Shown: positions 34,639 to 45,506, counted from the first letter of the stretch. The stretch is 64,000 nt of DNA from Leptobrachium leishanense (GCA_009667805.1 CM019063.1:194846954-194910953); one strand, 5' to 3'. Program-made: numbers and translations. Notes: generated by a model not told the origin, from the sequence alone.

Positions 34639-35597
34639 TTAAAGGTACACTCTACACATCCTGACCATTTTATTGTTTTAAAGTGGTCAGGATGTGGAGA
34701 GTGCCCCATCTTCTCAACCACGCTCCCTGCTGTGCCCCCTTCTGGTGTAATTGATGGGTGAAGTGGAGGAGTTTCCTCCACCCTACCCAGTGCCACCAGC
34801 AGCCTGGCCTGGGGCTTTTGAATTTCCCGGCTGCCGGTCACCAGATCGGTCACTAGTGTTATCAGCAAACAAAGAGTGAGCTGATGTCACCCTCATTGAG
34901 ACCACACGCAACAGCGAGTGGCTTCAGAGAGGCAGTGATGGATCGGATCTGTTCATCTGTGATCCATTGTTCTGCGCAGGTGCAATGGAACGTGCGTATG
35001 TAAAGCGCATAAGTCCTGTAGTAGTGCACAATTCGCGGTTCCTACACTATGGAATTTGCATAGGAGGGCAAATTACGTAGAAAAGCTTAAGGCCCCGTTC
35101 ACACCTCAGCGTTTTACAGCGCTTTCCTGAGCGCTGTATAACGCTCAACCCCGGAAATCCCATGATTTCCTATGGGGCTGGATCACACCTGGACGTTTTA
35201 CAGCGCACAGGAATGCGCTGTAAAACGTCCGACGCCCAAAGAAGTACGGGAGCTTCTTTGGGGCGTATAGCAGTGCGTTTGCGGCCATAGACATAGCCGC
35301 AAATGCGCTGCAATGCCCTTTCGCGCGGTTTTTCGTATGCGCGACACGCGCATAAAAAACACGTGAACGCACACACTTGAAAAACGCTGAGGTGTGGACC
35401 CAGCCTTAGGGACTTCCGAGTTTGGGAATCCCTGAGCCGAAAAGGAGGAGCAGCACGTGGCAAGGGACAAAAGGTTGAGTCAATTAATCTAAAATAAATA
35501 AAATCTTTAAAAATAATTGCAGAGCCTGTCAGCAGCACCTGCCCTATTATTTAAGGTAAAAAATTGGAGCGCTATTATTAATAGAGTATCCCTTTAA
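34639..35597. mobile_element. T2-like MITE (TTAAAGG ends), copy 1
   Basis: TTAA at both edges (34639-34642, 35594-35597) flanks AGGTACACTCT and its partial inverse AGAGTATCCCT. The TTAAAGG start with TTAA target matches the T2/Kolobok-type MITEs described in Xenopus. The left part contains CATCCTGACCATTTTATTG, then its inverse CTTTAAAGTGGTCAGGATG-like stretch. The second copy is at 53237-53830 in the opposite orientation. A separate MITE at 35091-35405 is nested in it. Confidence 0.7.
35091..35405. mobile_element. MITE with GGCCCCGTTCACACCTCAGC ends
   Basis: Left end GGCCCCGTTCACACCTCAGC and right end (complement) near GCTGAGGTGTGGACCCAGCC form a good inverted repeat, with GTTTTACAGCGC and GCGCTGTAAAACG further in. 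The flanks are TAA on the left and TTA on the right, close to a Harbinger-type 3-base target. It is nested in the T2-like MITE. Confidence 0.7.
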
Positions 35598-35731
35598 GTT
35601 GAAAGTAAAGGTACATTGCTATATAATATTTGTTAGAGCGGCCTCAGGTCTTCATACAGACGCATTATAAAAATGCTTTTTTTTTTTAAGAGTTACCACA
35701 AAATTAGCTATATACAGTGTGTGTATGTATG

Positions 35732-35762
<31 letters not shown>

Positions 35763-36469
35763 ATACCAACCGTGTATCGTGCTGCCTCCGATCACGTCAA
35801 CCCGTCAGCCGGAAGTGACGTATCTACGTTGCTTGGCTTTGCGCGTTCATGGTGATGTGGTTGCTTCCTGCTCGCTGTGCGCGAGTTCGGTAGTCATGGC
35901 AACCTAACGCGTAAACCGAGCCTGTAACGCAGTGCTACATGAAGGAGTCAGGACAACGGGTATTGGGCCTCTGCTAATGATCAATAAGCATGTATCAATA
36001 GTGCTAATAAAAACAGAGATGGTAAATGCTGATGCCCATCTCAACAGTGCATGTGAAATCCGTGATAACAATGTATTTAACCGTGAAAACATGATAACGT
36101 GATGCAGGAAATGAATATGTAAGACAAGATCAACTTGATATGTCACTAAATGACGATGTGTGAAAAAGAGTTAGTGTCAATGTAATAAAGATTTAAAAAG
36201 TGAAAAAAATGAAAAGAGAAAATAAAAAATAAATAATAAAAAATAAAAAGGAATAAAATAATGAATGTGAAATGAAAAAATTGTGAAAAGTGATAGGTGG
36301 CAATCAAGGACAAAAATAACCAGTGATGAGATTGAGAAAGTAAGGAAAAATGTGAACGATGTGGTCTATAAATGTGTGTGCGAATGTAAGAGTGTACGAA
36401 TGTGTGTATCAGTATGATGTGATGGTGTTTATATGCAAAAGATGGGAAAATAACATATGGACATATATA
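35598..36469 (-). other. Probable 3' UTR of the Penelope-like element, with microsatellite
   Basis: This lies downstream (minus strand) of the GIY-YIG frame that ends at 36470. It holds an A-rich low-complexity run (about 36190-36270), a GC-rich piece with GCCGGAAGTGACGT, and a (TA)n(TG)n microsatellite at about 35720-35763. No other frame is recognised. Assignment as PLE 3' UTR is inference from position. Confidence 0.4.
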
Positions 36470-37156
36470 TTAGCGACTGTAAAGAAATGATGTATATAAA
36501 ATATATTCATTGAGTCCTTGAGGAGCAAGTGTATTCAAGGTGGATATCCAAAAAGTTTCTCTCTGTAAAAGTAATTGTGACCGATCTCCTCCTCTATGCA
36601 GAGGTGGAACATGGTCGATAGTGATGAATTTAAGAGTCGGTAATGAGTGGCGTAATGCCAAGAAGTGTTTGGCAACTGGCTTATCTGTATATCCATCACG
36701 GTATGCTGTGTTGATAGCCGATCTGTGGCCCCTTATGCGGTCACGAAGTGTCAAGTCTGTCTTGCCTACATAAGAAAGTCCACAGGGGCAGGTGATAAGA
36801 TAAATCACATACTCAGTAAGGCACGAAATCCGTTGTCTGATGGTGAATCTTTTGCCAGTGGAAGGGTGGACAAAAGTGGTACACGGAGCCATATGTCCAC
36901 AAGTGACGCAACCAAGGCATCGAAAACAACCCTTCTTCTGCATAGGGATATGATGATCATATGAATGTATTGGGTCAGTTTTGACCAAAAGGTCCTTTAA
37001 ACTTTTCGTACGCCGGAAACTAATAAGTGGTGGTGCATGGAATTGTTGAGGCAGAGTGCGGTCAAATTGAAGCATGTTCCAATGTTTACGGATCTGGGAA
37101 GCTGTTTCCACGCCCCGTGGGTGGTATGTAAGAGGTAACATAATTCTAGAAGCGTG
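36470..37156 (-). pseudogene. Penelope-like retroelement, GIY-YIG endonuclease end, 5'-truncated
   Basis: The 229-codon frame on the minus strand is open to its stop. It contains the RT-to-endonuclease linker (FHAPPLISFRRTKSLKDLLV) and a cysteine-rich cluster (CFRCLGCVTCGHM). The GIY-YIG core follows: VIYLITCPCG with LSYVGKT, then RDRIRGHRSAI, VAKHF, GDRSQLLLQRETFWI and LNTLAPQGLNEY. Together they match Neptune-type Penelope-like elements. The endonuclease nicks DNA to prime reverse transcription. The reverse transcriptase that should precede it is gone, cut at 37157 by a Gypsy-type LTR, so the protein is partial although the remaining frame is intact. Confidence 0.85.
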
Positions 37157-37731
37157 TGTCACGGCTCACTGCAGGGGTTAAGGATTCGAGCCCAATATGC
37201 GGTACTCAGATGAAGAGGCAGAAAGGGAAGGTTGTAATCCAGAACATAGGTTTATTAAATAAACACAAGTAAACCAAGGAGGGGAATCTGAATAACTAAC
37301 AACAATAGATAGGAGCTGGATGGGCAGGATACCAGATGGAGGGGTTCTCAGGATACCAGATGGAGGGGTTCTCAGAATGCCAGACGAAGGGGTTCTCAGA
37401 AAGCCAGACAAAGGGGTTCTCAGAAAGCCAGATGAAGGGGTTTCTCAGAATGCCAGATGAGCATCAGGCAGGTCAGTGCATAGCACACAGGTCAGGCTTG
37501 CAATGAGTCATTCTATGGTTAGAATAAACGATGCAGAAGCTCTGATTCAGAGGTGAGGCTGGATTAAATTGGCAATGCAGACCCAGCCCACACCTGAGGC
37601 TGGAGAAGTGAAGGAAAATCAGGAACAGATCCCTGAGTACTTGGACACCAGTCCAGGCAATGGCAAAATCAGGACTGGAATTGCACTTCATTTCCCTTTT
37701 TTACCGCGTCTCTGCGGCGCGAATCGTGACA
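37157..37731 (-). mobile_element. Gypsy-type 3' LTR with internal 24-bp repeats
   Basis: On the minus strand the LTR starts TGTCACGATTCGCGCCGCAG and ends TGAGCCGTGACA, so TGTCACG/CGTGACA are inverted. A G-rich polypurine-like GAGACGGGGGTGC immediately precedes it at 37732-37744. Bases 37320-37460 hold about six tandem copies of a 24-base unit containing CCAGATGAAGGGGTTCTCAG. It interrupts the Penelope-like frame. Only one LTR and a short interior are visible. Confidence 0.7.
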
Positions 37732-38165
37732 GCACCCCCGTCTCAAAGACGCCCTCTGGGCGTCTAAAGCCCTCTCAAAGACCTCCAGATCCTCGAGTCG
37801 TACCAAAGTTCCATTAGAGGACCAGACTAATTCCGGTGACACAGGGTCAGCAGTCACCGCAAACATAGTGCCATTGATCGTTGTCCCCTTCACAGGTGGC
37901 ACATGGGTGTTTGGGACTGGTTGGCTCTCGGAGTCGGATGAGGAAAAGCTGAGAGGGAGAAAGTCATTGATGGGATCACGATAAGGGACATATCCACTTG
38001 GATAGGTTGCCGTGACAACAGATGGCTCAGAGTATAGGGTCCCCAGGTTGTTAGATCTTTGACGAGGTGGCCAGTTGCGGCGCCGTGCGGTTTCCTTTGG
38101 TCTTTCACTCTCAGAATCAGTAGTCTCCCAATCAACGTTGGAGTCCAGTTATCAATCCAAGCCAA
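37732..38165 (-). pseudogene. Gypsy-type retroelement, last part of interior
   Basis: In one minus-strand frame, sequence near 38090-38000 reads RRNWPPRQRSNNLGTLY. It continues through VTATYPSGYVPYRD to an acidic end (VRLEDLEVFERALDAQ) and a stop just before the polypurine tract. Basic-proline tails like RRNWPPRQR occur at the C-terminus of vertebrate LTR-element polyproteins. No catalytic motif is present, so identity rests on position next to the LTR. Confidence 0.45.
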
Positions 38166-39576
38166 ACCCTTTGTGGGACCACACCTGTTTATTTGCCTAT
38201 GTATAAGACAATTGAATGCTCTTTCTAATTCAATTCCATTAAATGTTTATGTGTACAATATTTTTCCATCGGCTGCGCCATATACAAATGTATTAGATGA
38301 ATTATATGGAATGACCCAATGCTGACATTGTAATACGTCGTTTAATGAAGGTTCCTGTCGGGCCAGTTGATCATCTTGCCAAATAGATAGATAAGTGACT
38401 TAATTAAGTCCTTTTTGGTACCTTGATACTCCAACATCGTGCGTTTATTTTAAGCCAAAGAATTTTCGATATGGTTTTGTGCACTATTTAAGCATCCCAA
38501 TATATCGGTCTGGGAGATCACCTGACATTATTTCGATGTTCAATTTATAATTGCTGGTTTGGTTCTAATTGCACTCACAGATGACACTGTGGTTTTGCCA
38601 TAGAATTGATTTTCGCCAATTATCAGCTGGAACGCTTGGATGCAGTATATATTTTCTATCCCCGTGGCTGACAATTTCGTCATAATTATCCAATTCTTAT
38701 ACTAATAGTAGAGCTATACACTCGGTATGATTACCCATAATTGGGAACCCATTTTTTATTAGGGTGCACCATTACCATTTGGTCCTAATAGGACATGGTG
38801 TCAAGTCCTTTGTGACATATCAGAACGCATCATCATTGTTCTCCACTGTGTTTTTTATGTATGTTCTGTATTATGTGTGGATTGTTTTTTCATTATTATC
38901 TTTAATAAAGTTGTTTTTTCGTTTTTCTTTATATATATATGTATTGTGTTTGCTTAAAAAAAAAAAATGCTCTGTGTATGTTTCCTGTAAATATGCTTTT
39001 GCAGTATGTATACAGAAGCTATTATTTGCTGCATTGAACGAATGCACTATGAATGTGTGTGGAGTTGTATTACATATGGCTGCAGCCAGTGTGGGTATGT
39101 GCTATTTACATAGCAAATGTGTATAAATGTTATGAATATGGATTTAGAGTTGTGTGTGTATATGTGCTCTGTGCAGTAAGTGCATATATGTGCTGTTTGC
39201 GTTTATGGCGCAATGTATATGTGCTGCCCAGTCTGTATAAGTGCTATATATATGTGTATAGTGGGTTTATATGCTCTTTGGTTTTGTATGCATTGCAATG
39301 AAAATGATCTATGTATGAAATCTCTGTTGTGTGTGTGTGTATATGTATTATGGTGTGTACAGTGTACAGCCATTGTTTTGTGTTTTTCGGGTGTACCCCT
39401 AAAATGCATAGTTTAAATGAATGTAAAATTGTAAGACAGGATGAATTCTAATGAACACATTTCAGAGAGCATTGAGTAAAAAGGCTAAATTAATAAATAA
39501 AGAGACCTGCAATTAGCAAGAGAAACAAAAAAAACCTGTTTTTGACTGAGGAATGTTTGAAGTTTGTTGAAACCAA
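38166..39576. other. Unassigned stretch with TG/TA-rich low complexity
   Basis: Bases 38166-38930 hold no recognisable frame; TTTAATAAAGTTG at 38900-38912 looks like the end of some transcript or retroelement. Bases 38935-39410 are degenerate TGTGTATATG-type sequence that yields spurious hydrophobic frames. A similar low-complexity patch lies at 49341-49600. Confidence 0.35.
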
Positions 39577-40463
39577 CAGGGTTATCCAAAGAGATTCGAA
39601 AAGTCACCGCACGTTCGGTGACTTTCGTTCTCTTCAATTCGGTTCCTTTTGCCGATTGCATTTCGGTGACCCTGCGGTGTATTCAGCAAACAGCACAGGG
39701 TCCCCGAATTGCAGGGAAAAGCTGCCGAAAACCTGACGAAAACTAACCGAATGCACGCTGAAAACAAGCAAAAAACATCTGGATTAACCTTCGAAGAGGA
39801 GCCGAACAGGAGCCGAATCACACAGAGCCGAAGCAGCTGTGACGTAGAGGAGGCAGTGAATAAATTAGAAAAACCATTGTATGAATCTGGGAAAAAGAAA
39901 CGCTGTTTGCAAAGAAACTACTGAGCGAAAATGTCTGAAATTTTCACAGGAGGTCCAGGGAATGATAATAAAAGAGGGCTGTACAAAAAAAATAAGCAAA
40001 CTGAAAAAAAAAAAAAAAAAAATCGGACTTTTATTTTTTTTTTTAAAAAATTCAGAAAAATGCTTAAAGTATCCTAAAAAATCTATAAATAAAGAGACTT
40101 TTTGCTGCAGAATTTTATAATGAACGGTTTATTAGATATTGAATTAAAACGGGAATATTTTAACATTGAAGTCTATGGGATTCTCCTGAATAAATTTGCC
40201 GAATTAAACCACCAAATGGCAGGGCATTAGGGGAACCTTTCACTGCTGGTTTGTGTTCTCTGAATAGCGAAGCAGTGCATTTTCATGGGGATTTCACTGC
40301 CTCGAACAGGACCGAACAGGCACCGTATGTTCAGGCAATTCGCCAGGATTTGGCGAATTGCCTGCTCTCTGGATAGCCGAATGGCCAGGAAAGGTAACCG
40401 AACGCTGATTTTCAGCGTTCGGTTACCTTTCTCAAGCAATTCGAATCTCTTTGGATAACCCTG
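39577..40463. mobile_element. Long MITE, family B, copy 3
   Basis: The 887-base element has ends CAGGGTTATCCAAAGAG and CTTTGGATAACCCTG, inverted relative to copies 1 and 2. It contains AAAAGTCACCGCACGTTCG, CACAGGGTCCCCGAATTGC, the A/T-rich centre and GGTAACCGAACGCTG. The flanks are CAA and TAA, so the duplication is imperfect. Confidence 0.8.
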
Positions 40464-41080
40464 TAAGACAAAAGGTGATTTGATTGTGTGTGCTAAACAT
40501 GCGTTTTTTGTAAGTGTGTGGCGTACTGTGCTACAGCCGTTCATTAAGTATATATGTCTACGGCAGAATTGCCACTTGCTCTGGTATGTTATAAATGCTT
40601 GATTTAAAGATCTAGTATGATTTATGTACCAGTATTTTTGCTCCAGTAAGTGAATGTGTTGTGTGTTATAGGCTGCGAGAGTTTGTTGACATTTTATGTA
40701 AAACAGTGCTATTACATCTCCATTGCATTTGTGTCTATTGTAAGAGACTCTGCTGATTTAAAAAAATAAAAAAGTTGTTGCCACTTTGAAGCCCACCCCC
40801 CCCCCTTATGCAAACAAGTAACACTGATAGAGGAGAAAAGGTGGGAGGGAAAGTTCTAGGAGAGGAATCTGAGAGGTACAGCAGATATAGAGGAAAATAC
40901 TGCAGGCGTTAGATCAGTTTGGAGAAATTGTAAAATAAATAGAAAAGATAAGAAAGTGATAATAAGAAAGTAAAAGACAAGTAAAATGGGAATGCACAAA
41001 GAAGTTGCTTATGATGAGAAGAGAGAAACGTGTTATAAAATGTGTATTATTGAAAGTAAGATGAATAAAAAAAAGTAATA
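40464..41080. other. Stretch without recognisable features
   Basis: Contains a run of C at 40795-40805 and A-rich DNA. No 5' LTR, primer-binding site or gag-like frame is visible, although the retroviral pol begins just to the right. Confidence 0.45.
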
Positions 41081-42100
41081 GCCCGTGGCGCTGCGCCAGT
41101 ACCACATCCCACAAAAAGCCAGGCAACACACCCAAGTCCACCTTGAACTCTTGCTAAAGTACGGTTTTCTAAAGTTTTGTGCGTCTTCATGGAATACCCC
41201 GTTGCTTCAGTTCAGGAAGAGGGCACTCAAGAATTCACATCTGTACAGGATTTAAGGGCAGTTAATTCTGCCACAGTGACTTTAAACGGATTTGGCCCAA
41301 TTGAGTGTAACCTCCTAGCTCTGATACCCGGCAACACAGAATTCTACACTTAATTTAAAAAGATGCGTTCTTCTGTATCCGCTTGGCTCCAGCGAGTGAG
41401 CCATTGTTTGCCTTTTAGTGGGAAAATGCCCAGAATGGCTCCAAACATCAAATGACGTGCCTCCTTCAAGGTTTACAATCCTCAGGAGAGCGCTGAACAA
41501 AGACTCTCAGCCAGACAAAGCTACCCTATTGCAGTATGTTGCTGAACTCCTGCTTGCCTCACCAACTGAAGAAGATTGTTTCAATGCCACAAACAGGACT
41601 GTTAAGTATTTTATGCAAGGCAGGCTACAAAGTTTCTAAAAGAAAGGCCAAAATCTGCCAACGCAGTGTGAAATACCTAGGCTTTCAACTTACAGGTACC
41701 AAGCGTGCAATCCAGAACGCAAAGAATCAGTCTGCTGTGTCCCTCAACCACAGACTCGTATCCAAGTAAGAGAATTCTTGGGAGCTGCAGGCTTCTGTCG
41801 CCTGTGGATCCACAACTCTGCCATCATTGCCGAGCCTCTGTACCAAGCCACCAAAGGTGCAGAGCCTGACCTATTCATTTGGGTTGAAGAACAAACTGAG
41901 GCTGTCACCCAATTAAAGACTTTGTTGCTTGAAGCCACTGCCCTCCTGGTTGCAGAAGCAGACAAGCTCACAATAGGCCAAGAACTCTTTGTGAAAGTCC
42001 CTCATGCAGTCCAGACTCTTCTAGACCAAAAAGGCAATTACTGGTTCAGCAATGCAAGAATGACCAAGTACCAAGCCATGGAAATCTGGAACACCGAACA
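41081..42100 (+). pseudogene. ERV pol: reverse transcriptase fragment, inactive
   Basis: Shifted frames cover the RT from early fingers/palm (about 41090) through palm (41418-41639), thumb and connection (41636-42075). The polymerase motif at 41537-41548 reads YVAE, where the family has Tyr-X-Asp-Asp, so both catalytic Asp codons have changed. At least three frame changes and several stops are present. The connection-like sequence ends near 42075, after which RNase H would be expected but is absent. In a live virus this enzyme copies the RNA genome in the capsid. This copy cannot. Confidence 0.85.
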
Positions 42101-42129
42101 GAAACTTCGGTTCCCCAGAGAGGACTGGT

Positions 42130-42836
42130 TCAAGTTCACTCACCTATCAAGATTCCGGTATGTAAACCCATATCACCGCAAATGAAAGTCGAAACTCTGC
42201 TCTGTCTAAATACTGCGCTTCAAGATATGCCTAACGTTGACTTCTATATGAATAAGAGAAGATTTGCACCTCATGGAGAATTTATTGAAGATGTTCTTTG
42301 CCATTGGTACAGTGAATATGAACTTCTAGAGAAGCACCACAGCTATATCCAATGGTTGTTTCCCCTGCGTGAACAAGGCCAGAATGCACATGCAAAGCCT
42401 CATGAAGAACACCGCTGAAATCCAACATAGGCTACGGAGAGCCTATAAACTGATGCTGAATTTCTTCGGCGTAAAATTAGTGGGGGAAGAGGAGATAGAA
42501 GTGATACGAGACTCAAATTTTTCAACACGCTTCTCCAATTTGAATACTAACACCCACAATAACCTGAGAATTACCCGAATTGTGAGAAGCATGGGAGAGC
42601 TGGGAGCTGCACAATACCAAGCTCCGCTGGTGAAGTTCTTCCTGAAAGAGATACTGGTTGAAGATCAGCTGCAAAATATGAAAGAAAGTACCCTGAAGTA
42701 TTTCCTGCCGACTGTAAAGAATGAACATGAAAGAGATGCACTGTCTGAATATGCTCTGAAGCACAGAATACCCAAGTATGTCAAAAGACTTCTCTCAGTG
42801 GTGACACCCCTGTTGCCAACACCCATTACGCACTGA
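42130..42836 (+). pseudogene. OGFR-like (opioid growth factor receptor conserved region) domain inside ERV pol
   Basis: Frame 42182-42418 contains FYMNKRRFAPHGEFIEDVL and HSYIQWLFPLRE. After a frameshift near 42400, frame 42369-42836 contains RRAYKLMLNFFGVKL, HNNLRITRIVRSMGELG and YQAPLVKFFLKEILV. These are the hallmark blocks of the OGFR N-terminal conserved region in the right order and spacing, about 220 residues. OGFR is a host nuclear-envelope-associated receptor for met-enkephalin that restrains cell growth. The OGFR C-terminal repeats are absent. There is no intron-like gap, poly-A tail or target duplication around it. It lies between RT connection and integrase, replacing RNase H. Its second half is in the same frame as the following integrase, separated by one TGA at 42834. 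This is a captured host domain or a recombinant; which one is inference. Confidence 0.85.
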
Positions 42837-43998
42837 ACTCCGGCCTACTCTGAAAAGGAGAAGAAATGGCTCTCCGAAGAGCCCGGAGAATACAGAGAAG
42901 ACCGATGGTACCAGTTGGAGAGTGAAAGAATTGTCTTACCAGCCACCCTGGCACCTGAAATTGTCCGGGCCCTGCATTCCAGAACACATGGAGGAAAGAC
43001 ACCCATGGAGCAACAACTAGAACCGCACTTCTACGTTCCTGGACTCACCTCCGTCTGCAGAGTAATTGCCCAACAATGTGTCACTTGTGCTAAGAACAAC
43101 CCAAGGCAAGGGATAGTATAACCACCAGGAGTATTATCGGTTGGATTATCTCCAATGTCCTCCCTACAAATTGACTTTACTGTTCTCCCACCATGCAAAG
43201 GATATAAATATCTACTGGTGCTAGTATGCACACTAATGGGATGGGTTGAAGCCTACCCAACTCGAACAGAAAAGACTGCAGAGGTAGTAAGGTGCCTCGA
43301 GAGAAAATTATCCCAAGGTATGGACTTCCTCTTGAAATCGGATCAGACAATGGCCCAGCCTTCATACAAAGTTGTTTGCAGCAGCTCGCCCGATTGCATA
43401 CAGATTTCAAAGCTCTGGAAAAGAGGAAAGAATGAATAGAAATCCAAAGACATTGATGGCTAAAATATGCCAAGAAACATCACTGAAATGGCTGGATGTG
43501 TTGCCAATTGTTCTACTGCATGTGAGAAGCAGCCCTACCTCACTCCTAAAATTGAGCCCATACGAGATGATGTTTGGTTATCCCACCCCTTTGATAACTA
43601 GGTTGAGGGGGGATCCCCGGGTATTAGGAGAAACTGACCTACGCCAGCAAGTGATCAGGTTAGATCAGACGATGCAGAGCATGTATACATGGGTTAGTGA
43701 ACACATACCACATTTCCTATACTTACCTTTACACAGATACTGTCCTGGGGACTCAGTATGGGTTAAGGAATGGAAGGTAGACCCGTTAGGGACTAAATGG
43801 AGAGGTTTTTATGTTGTCTTGTTATCAACTCCCACAGCAGTGAAAGTGGCCGAAGTGGTGCCATGGATACACCACTCACGATTGAAACCTGCTGCAGAGG
43901 TTACGGACCAGGCATGGAAAGTGATAGCCAGTGAATCTGACCCACTGAAGCTACGTTTCCACCGTACCCAAGCAGCTGCACAGACCAGAGAGGAATAA
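42837..43998 (+). pseudogene. ERV pol: integrase, frameshifted
   Basis: The zinc-binding region (about 42915-43121) shows the His-His-Cys-Cys arrangement, with HSRTH upstream and CVTCAKNN downstream. A stop lies at 43119. The catalytic core follows: Asp in the frame starting 43155 (LQIDFT), Asp in KSDQT near 43340, and Glu in the GKEERMN stretch near 43425, consistent with DD35E. Frame changes between about 43360 and 43430 break it. The C-terminal part (43440-43998) is one open frame ending at a TAA. Its role would be joining viral DNA to the host chromosome in the nucleus. The zinc-binding frame and the upstream OGFR half share a reading frame. Confidence 0.85.
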
Positions 43999-44283
43999 GG
44001 GAGATCCAAGTCTAGTTGACCACCGGCTCTCCAAACTCCAGTCTTTGTGCCTGTTGTTATTGAAAGACCGTTAAGTTTACCGCATTCCCAATCGATGTAA
44101 GCTCCAGAGGTACCCCAGGAGGCCCATGAGCCTCTGCTTCCAGATACTATTTTTAAGAGGTTAAAAAAAAGACCATTTGAACAGTACCAAAGGATCCTTA
44201 TATGTATTGGGATTATTGTTTTATTTTTGACCTTACTGACAATTGTTGCTGGACTATTTTTTCCAATCCAGCTCCCTAAGTGA

Positions 44284-45450
44284 GTGATGTCAGCCCCTAT
44301 TGTGTTGACACCGGAATTTGACATGACTGTCCTACCGGCACAGGATCGCCGGAAACGAGAATTGACAAGACCAGAGGATAAACTGCTTATTAAATTTACG
44401 TATGCATATGCAAAGAAATCAGGATATGAATCTTGTTGGGTTTGTAACAAATTGAACCAGGGGTCATCAGTTATCCCCTACCTTAGTTGTACCCCTTAAC
44501 TTGTCCAGTTTCCCGGTTAATAAGAGCGTGGTGGCACCTAGTGTTCTTAAACTGACTAAGAGCTTAATTATGCCAAAAACAAACCACACTATTCAGATCA
44601 ATAATTGGGCTTACTTCCCTTTATGGTGTTTTAAACTAAAGAAAAATCAGGCCCCACCTAGTTCAATGTGTAACGAATCCTTGTTTAATGCAACACTAGA
44701 TGTATCTGATCCAGGGTCATTGGGAAATAGTCTCCAAGTAATGGTTTGTTGCGGACACTTATGTCACATGTGGATAAATACTGATATAAAGACGTGGTGT
44801 TACCTGGCCTGGGTAGTCCCCCTCCAACGGATCAAAGGTGATACCCTGGACCAAGGGACACCACAACCACGTTATTCCTTAAATTTTGCTAAACGAGAAC
44901 TGTTTTCCAAAGGTGATATGGCCTGGTCTTGGTTTCCTTCCTTCACAGGATGCGGCATTGAAATGATGAGAAGACTTAATATGTTGTACTAAAGGATGAA
45001 ATTGTGAATATTACTATTGCTGACATCCAACTGTTGAATGCGGAGCTCCGAGAAATTCGTAAATTAGAGTTATATCAGAAAATAGCTATTGAACAGATTC
45101 AGGCTGTATTAAATGGAATGTGTGAAATGACGATACAATATGAATGTTGTACTTATCTCCGCACAGCTACTGATGATGTACCTGAATATTTTGATGTAAT
45201 TCTCAAGCACCAAGAGAAAGTGTCCCATCTGGGGTACATTTGGGTCATGGTTTGGCTCAATCATAAGTGCCATTTACAGGGTAGGGTCCCTGATCCTCAT
45301 TGGTATACTAATTCTTCTTATCTGTGCACTAACCTACAAATTAGCCATGTGTCTGTGGCCAATCTGCCGTAAATTCCTGAAGCCAGAAGATAGGCCCCTG
45401 GGGGACACTTCAAATTACCATCCAATGAGCCAAGTAACCCCTACTGATTA
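44284..45450 (+). pseudogene. ERV envelope glycoprotein, degenerate
   Basis: Three shifted frames. 44284-44499 has a CWVC motif typical of surface-subunit ends in gamma-type envelopes. 44501-44992 contains several cysteines and N-glycosylation sites (NESL, NATL). 45004-45240 is a transmembrane-subunit ectodomain with a heptad-rich helix and a cysteine motif spaced C-x7-CC (CEMTIQYECC). A last frameshift near 45245 moves the membrane anchor (LILIGILILLICALTYKL) and short tail into another frame, ending near 45450. Envelope proteins mediate entry; this one is broken by at least two stops and three frame changes. Confidence 0.75.
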
Positions 45451-45506
45451 AAAATCCTTAATGATTTAGTTAGTTGGCTGGGAGAGGTCATTGTAGACTC
45501 TCCGCC

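Noticed and set aside
38764..39416. Hydrophobic frames resembling membrane proteins
   Set aside because: They arise from TGTGTATATG-type low-complexity DNA, and a similar patch at 49341-49600 gives comparable artefacts.
42182..42836. A functional host OGFR gene
   Set aside because: Only the N-terminal conserved region is present, with a frameshift near 42400 and a stop. It lies inside retroviral pol on both sides, so it is not a stand-alone host gene.
45492..45496. Alternative ERV LTR start at TGTAG, pairing with the TTACA end
   Set aside because: The stronger purine tract lies after it (45507-45518), directly before TGAGATAGC, which fits retroviral priming better.
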